Shown piece by piece: positions 16,920 through 25,902 of a stretch of DNA of 64,000 nt (position 1 is the stretch's first letter; each line of letters starts with the position of its first letter). The notes below the pieces were generated by a model. The model made no database searches, was not told the DNA's origin, and saw only the letters and a program-made list of their open reading frames with translations. Source of the DNA: Comamonas sp. KCTC 72670 (GTDB lineage: Bacteria > Myxococcota > Myxococcia > Myxococcales > Myxococcaceae); contig BNCN01000011.1 of assembly GCA_014656495.1 (NCBI GenBank), positions 275,547-339,546 on the forward strand, in the 5' to 3' direction. The translations under genes were made by a program, and so were the position numbers.

Positions 16920-18233
16920 TCAACCGTTGAGGGTCCTCGCGCACGCACGCCCCGCGAGGATGGCGTCCTCCATGGAGGAGTACTCCCACTGCCCGTAGCG
17001 GCCGGCAATCTGGATTCCGGCATGCTCCAGGAAGCGCAGAATCTCCGCCTTCGCCGGGCCATAGGCCTCGTCGTAGAGCACGTAGGCGTGGGGAATCTCG
17101 CGCGCCTGGGCGAAGAGGATGTCGTCCGCGGAGTGAATCATCTGCGAGCGCACCAAGTCCTCCACGGCGTACTTCTCCGCGGCGGCCGGGGACAGCTCAC
17201 CGTGGTGGCTGTACTCCACGTAGAACGTGGACGTGTCCGGTGGCGCCAGCGGCGCGTACACGGCGGAGGGCGAGCCGATGCGGTACGTGTGGAACTCCGG
17301 CTCCGGCAGGTAGATCCAATGCCAGGGCTGGCGATTGGCCCCCTTGGCGCCCACGGCCACATACGTGACGGTGGTGGCGCGAAGCTGCTTCGCCGCGGCC
17401 TGCACGGAATCCGGCACACCGGAAGCGCCCTGGGCCAGCAGCTTCACCAGCCCCGGCAGCGAGATGCTGGACACCAACCCCGCATAGGGCTGCACGCTGC
17501 CGTCCGACAGCGTCACCTTCCGGGCCTTCCAGTCGACGGAGGTCGGCTCGGTGTGCGTGCTCAGCTGGCCACCCTCGAGGTGGCTGAGCATGGCGCGCGC
17601 GAGGCTCTCGATGCCGCCCTCGCGCGGGTACAGGAAGGACGCGTTGTAGCCGACCGCGTCGCTGCCGGCGCCCAGGGCCCCATCCACCACTTCCTTGAGG
17701 TTGGGGCGCGGCACGAAGCGGCCCACCCAGGCGGCGGACATCTCGCGCGGGTGCACGGTCCACAGCTTCTGGTTGTAGGGCACCATGAAGTTCTTCGCGA
17801 AGCCCTCCCCCATGTAGCGGAGGATGAACTCCTCGAAGTTGGTCGGCTCGCGCTCGCGCAGCGCGCGGCCCTTCTCACCGTAGACGGCCTCCACGTAGCC
17901 GGTGAGGTTCTCCGCCACGACCTCTGGCGGCAGGCCGTGCGTGTTCACCTGGTACGGGAAGCGGGTGAAGACGCCGCGCGTGAAGATGCCCGCCTTGCGC
18001 TGGATGCGGACCATCTGATCCGGCAGCCACAGCGTGTTCACCAGGGCCTGGATCTCCGGGTCCCTCAAGTGGAGCCAGTGGCCGGTGGGGTCGAAATAAC
18101 ACCCCTGGATGACCTCGGTCTTGATGAGACCGCCGACCCGGTCGGACTTCTCGATGAGTCGCCAGGGCTTGTTCAGGAAGTGGGCGGTGGACAGGCCCGC
18201 GAGGCCCGCGCCCAGGATGACGATGGGTTCCAT
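16920..18233 (-). CDS. FAD-dependent oxidoreductase, UDP-galactopyranose mutase/amine oxidase-like
   Basis: The 437-residue protein opens with a dinucleotide-binding motif (IVILGAGLAGLSTAHFL) and a second FAD contact (EKSDRVGGLIKT). Segments such as FDPTGHWLHLRDPEI, NFMVPYNQKLWTVHP and YPREGGIESLARAML are typical of the UDP-galactopyranose mutase/protoporphyrinogen oxidase-like group found next to glycosyltransferases. It is the first gene of the minus-strand glycan-modification run. It diverges from the zinc-finger/TPR gene over 206 bases. Its reaction cannot be assigned. Confidence 0.8.
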   Translation of the reverse strand: MEPIVILGAGLAGLSTAHFLNKPWRLIEKSDRVGGLIKTEVIQGCYFDPTGHWLHLRDPEIQALVNTLWLPDQMVRIQRKAGIFTRGVFTRFPYQVNTHGLPPEVVAENLTGYVEAVYGEKGRALREREPTNFEEFILRYMGEGFAKNFMVPYNQKLWTVHPREMSAAWVGRFVPRPNLKEVVDGALGAGSDAVGYNASFLYPREGGIESLARAMLSHLEGGQLSTHTEPTSVDWKARKVTLSDGSVQPYAGLVSSISLPGLVKLLAQGASGVPDSVQAAAKQLRATTVTYVAVGAKGANRQPWHWIYLPEPEFHTYRIGSPSAVYAPLAPPDTSTFYVEYSHHGELSPAAAEKYAVEDLVRSQMIHSADDILFAQAREIPHAYVLYDEAYGPAKAEILRFLEHAGIQIAGRYGQWEYSSMEDAILAGRACARTLNG

Positions 18234-18439
18234 GCGAGGGTGGGTCTACCACCTTCCACTCCGGGAGCGGCGAAACGAACTCGGCGTGCTGACCAGCGGG
18301 ACACGGAGGCCCTCGGCCGCTCGCCCGGGAGGGTGCGCTTCAACCTCCTCGTGCGCGTTCTTTCCGGGCTGGAAACGCCTCTGGTAGCCTGCGCGCACCG
18401 CGAAGGCGCTCGGTCCCCCTCTCGCGAGCTCGGAACCCC

Positions 18440-21400
18440 ATGAAAGTCTCCTGCCCGTCTTGCCAGACGAACTACAACATCGATGACAAGCGGATCCCCC
18501 CGGGCGGCGCGAAGCTCAAGTGTGCCCGGTGCCAGACCACGTTCCCCATCAAGCTCGATGCGGTGAGCGCGCCCCCGGCGTCCGAGGCCGCCGTCCCCCT
18601 CCCGGGGACGTCCGCGCCCGCCCCGCAGACCCCCGCACCCCAGGCCGCCGCCATCCCGCTGCCGGGTGCCGCGTCCCAGGCCGCCATCCCGCTGCCGGGT
18701 GCGGCCTCGCACGCCGCGCCCCAGGCCGCCATCCCACTTCCTGGCGCCGTCCCCCAGGCCGCGAGCCCCTCGGCATCCGCCGCCATCCCGCTTCCTGGCG
18801 CCACGGCCCCCCAGGCCGCGAGCCCCTCGGCATCCGCCGCCATCCCGCTGCCGGGTGCGGCCGCGCCGGCTGGAGCCATCCCGCTGCCGGCGGCGCCCGC
18901 GCCCCAGGCCGCCATTCCCCTTCCCGGGGCACCGACGGGCGCCGGAGCCATCCCGCTACCGGGCGCCACGGCGGGGGCGATTCCGCTGCCGGGAGCCCCT
19001 GCTGGCGCGCAGGCCATCCCCCTCCCTGGAGCGCCCGCGGCCCAGGCCGCCATCCCACTGCCAGGGGGCCCCTCGGCGTCCACCGCCATCCCGCTTCCTG
19101 GCGCCGCCGGGGCCATTCCCCTGCCGGGAGGCCCGGCCTCCGCTGCGCCATTTCCGCCGCCGGGCGCCTCCGATGCCTTCGGCGCCGCCATTCCCCTCCC
19201 TGGCGCCGCGCCAGAGCCCGACCCGTTCGCCTTCGACATGAGCGAGCCCGAGCAGGCCGCCCCGCAGCCGGACGCATTCGGCTTCGACATGAGCGAGCCC
19301 GAGCAGGCCGCCCCGCAGCCGGACGCGTTCGGCTTCGACGCGGGCACACCGGCGGGAACCGCCTCCGAGGAGGACGCCTTCGCCTTCGACATGAGCTCGC
19401 CGGCCGAAGCCGCGGCGGCCATGCCGCAGTCCGGCGGTGACGCCTCGTTTGACGCGTTTGACGGATACGACGCGGAGCCCGTCCAGGAGACCCGCGATGT
19501 GACGCGCGTGGTCGCCATTCCGATGCCGACCGATGCCTTCCGCGAGCCGCCCGCCCAGGACTCCGGCTATGGCGTGAACGCGCCCGCGGGAACCTCGCGC
19601 GACTTCGACTTCGACACCACCGAAGCCCCCGTCGAGGACGCCTCGCAGGGGTACGGCGTGAACGCGCCCGCGGGAACCGCGCGCGACTTCGACTTCTCGG
19701 ACGACGCCCTGCCTGTCCCCGTGGAGGCCGCGCCCCCCGAGGACGCGTTCGCCTTCGACATCGAGTCGCCCGCGGGCGACGCCCAGGCCTCGGTCCCCGA
19801 AGCGGACCCGTTCGCCCTGCCGCCGCCGCCCGCGGCCAGCGCGCCCCTGGACGACCCGTTCGCCCTGCCGCCGCAAGCGGACGCCTTCGCCCTGCCGCCG
19901 CCCCCTGACGCCTACGCGATGCCCGCGGCGCCCGAGGCCTCGCCCTACGCGATGCCGCCGCCCGCGGCCGGAGCCCCCTCGTTCGACTTCGGCGAGCTGC
20001 CCGTGCCCGCGAACGCGGACCCGTTCGCCCTGCCGCCGCCCGGCGCTGACTTCTCCGACCTGCCCGCGCCTGCGGCGCCGCAGGCCCTGGAGTTCGCGGA
20101 CCTGCCCTCGCCGGCCGCTCCGGCGCCAGACCTCTCGTTCGACTTCAACGAGCCACCGGCGCCCGCGGCGGACCCGTTCGCCGTCGACTTCAGCGCGCCG
20201 CCGCCGGCCGCCGACCCGTTCGCCGCGGACTTCGGCTCCGTGCCCTCCGGAGACCCGTTCGCCGCCGACTTCAGCGCGCCGCCGCCGGCCGCTCCCGCCC
20301 CCGCGGCGGACCCGTTCGCCATCGACTTCGCCGAGCCCGCGGCGGCCCCCGTCTCCGTCAACCCGGCGGTGGACTTCGGCGACGTGGACTTCGGCGCGCC
20401 TCCGCCGTCCGCCGCGTCGCCCTCCATCCCGGACTCGCTCGAGTTCGACCCCACCGCCCGGCCGGATGACGACCTGGAGGCGGACCTCTCCGACCCGCTG
20501 CCGCCGCCGCCCAACGCCGGCCCGGCGGACGGCCTGGAGATGCTGTCCTTCATCGACGACGCCGCGGGCAAGGACGCCGGCGCGCAGGCCGGCGCCAAGG
20601 TGCGCCGGTTCCACGTCCGCCGCCGCTCCGGCAAGGTCTTCGGCCCGTTCGACGAGGGCGTCATCGTCAAGATGCTCGAGGACGGCCAGCTCCTGGGCAA
20701 CGAGGACGTCTCGCTCGACTCGGAGTCCTGGTCCGCCATCGGCACGATTCCGACCTTCGCCGCCGCCATCCAGCGGCTGATGGAAGGGCCCGCCAAGCTG
20801 GTGACGCCTTCCGCGGCCCCCACCGCCGTCGTGGTCGAGGCCCCGCAGGCGGAAGGCGCCGGTCAGCAGGCCACCATGCGGCGGCTGGAGCAGCTCTACG
20901 AGGGCCGCATGGCCGCGGTCTCCGTGGTGGACCGCAGCGGCAACACGGAGAAGTGGAAGAAGCGCATCCCCGCGATGATCGCCGCCGGTGTCGTGGTGGT
21001 GGTGGCGGGCATCGGCGCGGCCACGGAGTTCGGAACGCGCTACGGCGCCTTCGGCCGCCGCGCCCTCTTCCCCGCGCGCGTCGCGAGCGGCTCCGCCGAG
21101 GCCCAGCAGGTCGCCGCCGTCCAGAAGGCCCTGCTCCAGGACACCTTCGAGAGCTACAAGCAGGCCCGCGAGCTCAGCGCCCAGCTGCTCCAGAAGAAGG
21201 AGTACCCGGAGGTCCGCTCGCTGTGGTGCCAGTCGGTCCACTACCTCCAGCGCCGCTACGCCGCGAGCAACCCCAACGACCTGAACCGCTGCCGTCAGGA
21301 CCTGGCGGAGATCGGGATGCTGGGTGAGAAGGACGTCGCCGTCATCAAGGCGTCCGCGGCCATGGCCCTCACGGGCCGTCAGGCCGACACCATCATCCCC

Positions 21401-23353
21401 ACCCTCAGCGGCGCCTACAGCCGGGAGGACACCCAGGGCGACCTGGAGCTGGCCTTCCTGCTGGCCGAGGCCTACGGCCAGAAGCGCGACGAGAAGCGCG
21501 CCCTGGACACGCTGACCAAGGTGCTCGCCAAGGACCCCAAGTCCGCCAAGGCGCACCACGCCGTGGGCAACCTGCACCAGGCCGCCGACCGCGCCGACGA
21601 GGCCGCCGCCGCGTATGCCGCGGCCCTGGAAGCCGACCCGAAGCACGTGGCGTCCGCGGTGGAGCTGGCCGCGGTGGAGCTGCTGGTCCGCAAGGACGTG
21701 GCGAAGGGCACCGAGGCCGTGGAACGGGCGCTCGCCGCGGACGTGCAGTCCGCGCTGGGCCCCGCGGAGCTGGCCCGGGCCCGGGGCCTCAAGGGCGTGG
21801 CGCTGTTCCAGAAGCACCAGCCCAAGGAGGCCGAGGCCGAGCTGAAGGCCGCCCTGGAGATGGACGCCAAGTCGCCCTTCCTCCGCGGGCAGCTCGCGCG
21901 CGTGCTGCGCGCCCAGCGCAACTTCGACGCGGCGCGCCCCATCTACGAGACGCTGTCCTCGGAGGAGCCCAACAACCTCGAGTTCGCGGACGGCCACATC
22001 ACCGCGCTGGTGATGACCGGCAAGATGCAGGACGCGCTGGAAGCGGTGAAGAAGGCCAACGGCGTGTTCCCCAACGAGGCCCGCATCGCCTACCTCTACG
22101 GCCGCATCGAGGACGCGCTGGACAAGCTCGCCGACGCGGAGGGCCACTACAAGCGCGCCATCGCCGCGGACGAGAACCTGGTGGAGGCGCGCCTCTACCT
22201 GGGCCGCTTCTACCTGGCCCAGCGGCGCAACGTGGAAGCGCGCGGGCAGCTCGAGGAGGCCGTGAAGCGGGCGCCCGAGCACGCGGGCGTGCGCGCGGGC
22301 CTGGGTGAGCTGGCGCTGGCGGAGAACAACGCGCTGCTGGCCCAGCAGGAGTTCGAGCGGTCCGTGCAGCTCGACCCCATCCTCGCCGACGCCCACCTGG
22401 GCCTGTCGCGCGTGGCCCTGCTGACGGACGACCTGGAGACGGCGAAGTCCGAGTCCAACCGCGCCCTGGAGCTGGACCCGCACCTGCTCAAGGACGGCCG
22501 GCTGCAGCGCGGCCTCGTGCTGTGGCGGCTGGGCCAGCTCGAGGAGGCCGTGGCCGAGCTGGAGAAGGCGAAGACGGAGGACCCCCGCTCCACCACGATT
22601 CCCATCACGCTGGGCGCGGTGCTCCTGGAGCGCGGCGACCTGCCGGGCGCGGAGAGCAACCTGGGCCTCGCGCTCAGCAACGAGCCCTCCAACCACGAGG
22701 CGCTCTACTACCTGGCGCTCGTGAAGGCGAAGCGGCTGGAGTTCACCCAGGCGCTGGACAACATGCGCAAGGCCGTGGAGCGCGCCCCCAACCGCCCGGA
22801 CTACCACTACGCCTACGGCGTCATCCTGCGGGACGCGAAGAACCTGCCGGACGCCATGGGCGCCTGGCGCAAGGCCGTGGAGTTGGACCGCAACCACGCG
22901 GACGGCCACGAGGCGCTGGGCCATGCCCTGCTGGAGAGCAGCAAGTTCGACGAGGCCATCACCTCTTTCGAGGCCAGCCTGAAGGCCGACCCCCGCCGCA
23001 CCCGGGTGCTGGGCTCCATCGGCGACGCCTACTTCGCCGCCGCCCGCTGGAACGACGCCATCAAGCGCTACCAGTCCGCCCTCAAGGCGGACCCCAAGCT
23101 GGGCTACGTCTATTACAAGGTCGCCCGCGCCTTCACCGAGCAGGCCCAGCACGCCAAGGCCATCGACTGGTACCGCAAGGCCACCAACCTGGAGCCGGAG
23201 AACCCCATGGCCTACTACTACCTGGGCTTCGCCTATAAGGAGCGGAACAAGAAGCGCGAGGCGGTGCAGGCCTTCAAGGACTACCTGTCGCGCAAGCCGA
23301 ACGCGACGGACAAGAAGGACATCGAGGACGAAATCTACGACCTGCAGAACTGA
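18440..23353 (+). CDS. Giant zinc-finger/GYF/TM/TPR protein
   Basis: The 1637-residue protein has, in order: an MJ0042-type zinc finger (Cys5, Cys8, Cys28, Cys31); a 200-residue linker with thirteen IPLPG motifs; acidic Phe-rich repeats such as DAFGFDMSEPEQAAPQP (two copies) and GYGVNAPAG-RDFDF (two copies); DPFALPPP-type repeats; a GYF-like domain near 723-782 (VFGPFDEGVIVKMLEDGQL); one transmembrane helix near 845-868; and about 730 residues of TPR repeats, probably periplasmic. The zinc-finger plus GYF N-terminus resembles the gliding protein GltJ/AgmX, whose N-terminal module binds MglA and MglB as I recall. Here a TPR array replaces the TonB-like end. Confidence 0.85.
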   Translation: MKVSCPSCQTNYNIDDKRIPPGGAKLKCARCQTTFPIKLDAVSAPPASEAAVPLPGTSAPAPQTPAPQAAAIPLPGAASQAAIPLPGAASHAAPQAAIPLPGAVPQAASPSASAAIPLPGATAPQAASPSASAAIPLPGAAAPAGAIPLPAAPAPQAAIPLPGAPTGAGAIPLPGATAGAIPLPGAPAGAQAIPLPGAPAAQAAIPLPGGPSASTAIPLPGAAGAIPLPGGPASAAPFPPPGASDAFGAAIPLPGAAPEPDPFAFDMSEPEQAAPQPDAFGFDMSEPEQAAPQPDAFGFDAGTPAGTASEEDAFAFDMSSPAEAAAAMPQSGGDASFDAFDGYDAEPVQETRDVTRVVAIPMPTDAFREPPAQDSGYGVNAPAGTSRDFDFDTTEAPVEDASQGYGVNAPAGTARDFDFSDDALPVPVEAAPPEDAFAFDIESPAGDAQASVPEADPFALPPPPAASAPLDDPFALPPQADAFALPPPPDAYAMPAAPEASPYAMPPPAAGAPSFDFGELPVPANADPFALPPPGADFSDLPAPAAPQALEFADLPSPAAPAPDLSFDFNEPPAPAADPFAVDFSAPPPAADPFAADFGSVPSGDPFAADFSAPPPAAPAPAADPFAIDFAEPAAAPVSVNPAVDFGDVDFGAPPPSAASPSIPDSLEFDPTARPDDDLEADLSDPLPPPPNAGPADGLEMLSFIDDAAGKDAGAQAGAKVRRFHVRRRSGKVFGPFDEGVIVKMLEDGQLLGNEDVSLDSESWSAIGTIPTFAAAIQRLMEGPAKLVTPSAAPTAVVVEAPQAEGAGQQATMRRLEQLYEGRMAAVSVVDRSGNTEKWKKRIPAMIAAGVVVVVAGIGAATEFGTRYGAFGRRALFPARVASGSAEAQQVAAVQKALLQDTFESYKQARELSAQLLQKKEYPEVRSLWCQSVHYLQRRYAASNPNDLNRCRQDLAEIGMLGEKDVAVIKASAAMALTGRQADTIIPTLSGAYSREDTQGDLELAFLLAEAYGQKRDEKRALDTLTKVLAKDPKSAKAHHAVGNLHQAADRADEAAAAYAAALEADPKHVASAVELAAVELLVRKDVAKGTEAVERALAADVQSALGPAELARARGLKGVALFQKHQPKEAEAELKAALEMDAKSPFLRGQLARVLRAQRNFDAARPIYETLSSEEPNNLEFADGHITALVMTGKMQDALEAVKKANGVFPNEARIAYLYGRIEDALDKLADAEGHYKRAIAADENLVEARLYLGRFYLAQRRNVEARGQLEEAVKRAPEHAGVRAGLGELALAENNALLAQQEFERSVQLDPILADAHLGLSRVALLTDDLETAKSESNRALELDPHLLKDGRLQRGLVLWRLGQLEEAVAELEKAKTEDPRSTTIPITLGAVLLERGDLPGAESNLGLALSNEPSNHEALYYLALVKAKRLEFTQALDNMRKAVERAPNRPDYHYAYGVILRDAKNLPDAMGAWRKAVELDRNHADGHEALGHALLESSKFDEAITSFEASLKADPRRTRVLGSIGDAYFAAARWNDAIKRYQSALKADPKLGYVYYKVARAFTEQAQHAKAIDWYRKATNLEPENPMAYYYLGFAYKERNKKREAVQAFKDYLSRKPNATDKKDIEDEIYDLQN
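18584..19215 (+). repeat. Coding repeat: array of IPLPG motifs
   Basis: Within the zinc-finger/GYF gene, about 630 bases encode thirteen exact IPLPG motifs plus VPLPG, IPLPA and FPPPG variants, spaced by Ala/Pro/Gln-rich linkers of 5-14 residues. Some units are nearly identical in DNA (for example the two copies encoding QAASPSASAAIPLPGA), which points to recent tandem duplication. Confidence 0.85.
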
Positions 23354-23488
23354 GGTCGCGTCCCGCCGCCCCCCGCTCGCCTGGCACTCCCGGGCGTCAG
23401 GGGGCGGGGCCAGGGGCGTCCAGCCCTGAGCACCCCGGTTGCGAGGAACCTTGCTGGCCTCTCCGGGCGTGACTACAAGGCGTCCTCC

Positions 23489-24769
23489 ATGCTGGACCTC
23501 CGGAACGTTGCGCAGAACTTCGATGCGGTGGTCGCCCGGCTCAAGACGCGGGGCGGCAACCTGGATTTGGGCCCTTTCCAGCGGCTCTTCGCCGAGCGCC
23601 GCGAGCTGTACGTCTCCGTGGAGTCGCTGGCCGCGCGCCGCAACGCCGCCAACGAGGAGATGAAGCGCAAGGCGAAGGAGGACCCCAAGGCGCTGGACGC
23701 GCTGCGCGGCGACCTCCGCGCCGTCTCCCAGGAAATCAAGGAGAAGGAGGCGCGCCTCAAGGACGTGGAGGAGGAGCTCAACCGCATCCTCCTGCTCATC
23801 CCCAACGTGCCCCATGACTCCGTCCCCGTGGGCGGCGGCGCCGAGGACAACGTCCAGGTGGCCCTCTGGGGCGAGAAGCCCGACCTGCTCTTCACCCCCA
23901 AGCAGCACTTCGAGCTGGGCGAGAAGCTGGGCATGCTCGACTTCGAGCGCGCCGCCAAGGTATCCGGCAGCCGGTTCACCTTCTACAAGGGCGCGCTGGC
24001 GCGGCTGGAGCGGGCGCTCGTCACCTTCATGATCGACGTGCACTCCAGCAAGGGCTACACGGAGCTGCTCCCGCCCTACCTGGTGCTGCGCGAGACGATG
24101 ATGGGCACCGGCCAGCTGCCCAAGTTCGAGGACGACGTCTTCAAGACGGTGGGTGAGCCGGAGCGCTTCCTCATCCCCACCGCCGAAGTCCCCGTCACCA
24201 ACTACCACTCGGACGAAATCCTGGAGGGCGAGTCCCTCCCCATCCGCTACTGCGCCTTCAGCCCCAGCTTCCGCGCCGAAGCCGGCGCCGCGGGCAAGGA
24301 CACCCGCGGCCTCATCCGTCAGCACCAGTTCCACAAGGTGGAGCTGGTGAAGTTCGCCCACCAGGAGAAGAGCCTGGACGAGCTCGAGTCCATGACGGAC
24401 GACGCCTGCGACATCCTCCGTCGCCTGGGCCTCCACCACCGGGTGATGCTGCTGTGCACCGGGGACATGGGCTTCAGCGCTCGGAAGACCTACGACATCG
24501 AGGTCTGGATGCCCGGGCAGAACGCGTACCGGGAGATTTCGTCCTGCTCCGACTGCGGCGACTTCCAGGCCCGCCGGGCGAAGATTCGCTACCGGGCCCA
24601 GAAGGGGGACAAGCCCCAGCTCGCCCATACGCTCAACGGCAGCGGCCTGGCGGTCGGCCGGACGACCATCGCCATCCTGGAGAACTACCAGCGCGAGGAC
24701 GGAAGCGTGGCCATTCCGGAGGCGTTGGTGCCGTACATGGGCGGGTTGAAAGAGCTGAAACCGATTTGA
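23489..24769 (+). CDS. serS: Seryl-tRNA synthetase
   Basis: SerS charges serine tRNAs. The 426-residue product has the N-terminal antiparallel coiled-coil arm (about residues 25-110, rich in Lys/Glu) that grips the long variable arm of tRNA-Ser, and the class II core. Readable motifs are FYKGALARLERAL, the motif 2 region CAFSPSFRAEAGAAGKDTRG, and motif 3 near NGSGLAVGRTTIAILENYQ. Length matches the bacterial norm. It is followed within about 1.1 kb by four serine tRNA genes of different anticodon. Confidence 0.97.
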   Translation: MLDLRNVAQNFDAVVARLKTRGGNLDLGPFQRLFAERRELYVSVESLAARRNAANEEMKRKAKEDPKALDALRGDLRAVSQEIKEKEARLKDVEEELNRILLLIPNVPHDSVPVGGGAEDNVQVALWGEKPDLLFTPKQHFELGEKLGMLDFERAAKVSGSRFTFYKGALARLERALVTFMIDVHSSKGYTELLPPYLVLRETMMGTGQLPKFEDDVFKTVGEPERFLIPTAEVPVTNYHSDEILEGESLPIRYCAFSPSFRAEAGAAGKDTRGLIRQHQFHKVELVKFAHQEKSLDELESMTDDACDILRRLGLHHRVMLLCTGDMGFSARKTYDIEVWMPGQNAYREISSCSDCGDFQARRAKIRYRAQKGDKPQLAHTLNGSGLAVGRTTIAILENYQREDGSVAIPEALVPYMGGLKELKPI

Positions 24770-24782
24770 GTCTGAATCCGGC

Positions 24783-24810
24783 TTGCAACGCGCGAAGAAT
24801 CAGGTAGAAG
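24783..24810 (+). promoter_or_regulatory. Possible sigma-70-type promoter for the tRNA cluster
   Basis: TTGCAA (24783-24788) and TAGAAG (24805-24810) are 16 bases apart, and the second box is 53 bases before the first tRNA-Ser. This is a reasonable vegetative promoter by eye, but myxobacterial promoters are poorly conserved. Confidence 0.35.
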
Positions 24811-24863
24811 GGCGGCCCCACGGACGTCGGTCCGGGGGGGTGCCAAGTCGGCCCCGGTGGTAT

Positions 24864-24950
24864 GGAGGCGTGGCCGAGCGGTTGAAGGCAGCGGTCTTGA
24901 AAACCGCAGAGGGTGAAAGCTCTCCGTAGGTTCGAATCCTACCGCCTCCG
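24864..24950 (+). tRNA. tRNA-Ser (anticodon TGA)
   Basis: The acceptor stem is GGAGGCG / CGCCTCC with discriminator G. The anticodon loop reads CTTGAAA, giving TGA, which reads UCA and UCG/UCU-type codons depending on modification. A long variable arm and the T-loop GTTCGAATC are visible. No CCA is encoded. Confidence 0.95.
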
Positions 24951-24994
24951 AGTTTTTGTTCTTGAATTTGTTGGCTCTTTGACAGAGAAGAGTT

Positions 24995-25084
24995 GGAGAG
25001 ATGGCCGAGAGGCTGAAGGCACAGGTTTGCTAAACCTGCATACTCGAAAGGGTATCGAGGGTTCGAATCCCTCTCTCTCCGCCA
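24995..25084 (+). tRNA. tRNA-Ser (anticodon GCT)
   Basis: The acceptor stem is GGAGAGA / TCTCTCC with discriminator G and an encoded CCA. The anticodon loop TTGCTAA gives GCT for AGC/AGU codons. A long variable arm (ACTCGAAAGGGTATCGA) and the GTTCGAATC T-loop are present. Confidence 0.95.
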
Positions 25085-25113
25085 CTTGTTGTTGTAGCAG
25101 CGCCGGAAGAAAT

Positions 25114-25190
25114 GCTCCCTTAGCTCAGCTGGATAGAGCGTCGGACTACGAATCCGAAGGCCGGAGGTTCGAATCCTCCAGGGAGCGCCA
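25114..25190 (+). tRNA. tRNA-Arg (anticodon ACG)
   Basis: The acceptor stem is GCTCCCT / AGGGAGC with discriminator G and an encoded CCA. The anticodon loop reads CTACGAA, giving ACG. This A34 is the substrate for deamination to inosine by TadA, whose gene starts 21 bases downstream. Confidence 0.95.
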
Positions 25191-25210
25191 CTTCTTTCGA
25201 GCAGTTCTCC

Positions 25211-25675
25211 ATGAGTGACGAAGCCTTCATGCAGCAGGCGCTATCGCTCGCGCGGGAAGCAGCGGAACTCGGAGAGGTCCCCGTTGGTGCAGTCGCGGTA
25301 TTGGACGGTGCGGTCGTTGGCACTGGCTTCAATCGCCGGGAGGTGGACCGAAACCCACTCGCTCACGCTGAGATGTTGGCAATGGATGCCGCAGCCCGGA
25401 AAATCGGTGCTTGGCGGCTCTCGGGTGTCACCCTGTATGTGACGCTTGAACCCTGTGCCATGTGCGCCGGAGGTCTGGTGCAATCCCGCGTGACACGACT
25501 TGTCTTCGGAGCTTCGGATCCGAAAGCAGGCGCTGTGGGTTCGCTCTACAATCTGGTCGAAGAGCCTCGACACAACCACCGGCTCCAAGTCACGAGTGGT
25601 ATTCTGGCGGACGAGAGTCGCCTGCTGCTGAAGACGTTTTTCGCACGCTTGCGTACGAAGAAACGTGAAAATTGA
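25211..25675 (+). CDS. tadA: tRNA-specific adenosine-34 deaminase
   Basis: TadA deaminates A34 to inosine in tRNA-Arg(ACG), allowing one tRNA to read CGU, CGC and CGA. The 154-residue protein has the zinc-deaminase motifs HAEMLA (His ligand and catalytic Glu) and PCAMCAGGLVQSR (two Cys ligands). Its gene lies 20 bases past the CCA of tRNA-Arg(ACG), its own substrate, and five bases before the next tRNA-Ser, so it is embedded in a tRNA operon. Its base composition looks less GC-rich than the neighbouring coding genes. Confidence 0.95.
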   Translation: MSDEAFMQQALSLAREAAELGEVPVGAVAVLDGAVVGTGFNRREVDRNPLAHAEMLAMDAAARKIGAWRLSGVTLYVTLEPCAMCAGGLVQSRVTRLVFGASDPKAGAVGSLYNLVEEPRHNHRLQVTSGILADESRLLLKTFFARLRTKKREN

Positions 25676-25680
25676 ATATT

Positions 25681-25767
25681 GGAGAGCTGGCCGAGTGGTC
25701 GAAGGCACCTGACTCGAAATCAGGCATACCGGCAACGGTATCGTAGGTTCGAATCCTACGCTCTCCG
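25681..25767 (+). tRNA. tRNA-Ser (anticodon CGA)
   Basis: The acceptor stem is GGAGAGC / GCTCTCC with discriminator G. The anticodon loop ACTCGAAA gives CGA for UCG. A long variable arm and GTTCGAATC T-loop are visible. No CCA is encoded. It begins five bases after the tadA stop. Confidence 0.95.
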
Positions 25768-25780
25768 CTCCAGCTTTTTT

Positions 25781-25867
25781 GGAGAGGTGGCCGAGCGGTT
25801 GAAGGCGCACGCCTGGAACGCGTGTATATCTGAAAGGGTATCGTGGGTTCGAATCCCACCCTCTCCG
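25781..25867 (+). tRNA. tRNA-Ser (anticodon GGA)
   Basis: The acceptor stem is GGAGAGG / CCTCTCC with discriminator G. The anticodon loop CTGGAAC gives GGA for UCC/UCU. A long variable arm and GTTCGAATC T-loop are present; no CCA is encoded. Confidence 0.95.
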
Positions 25868-25902
25868 TTGTTGTTTCTGCAGCACGTCGTTACAGTTTTT
25901 AT

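Noticed and set aside
18956..24628. A 1890-residue open frame on the minus strand opposite the TPR gene and serS
   Set aside because: It lies antisense to two well-supported genes and its composition (runs of Arg/Gly/His/Val/Leu) is the usual shadow of GC-rich third positions.
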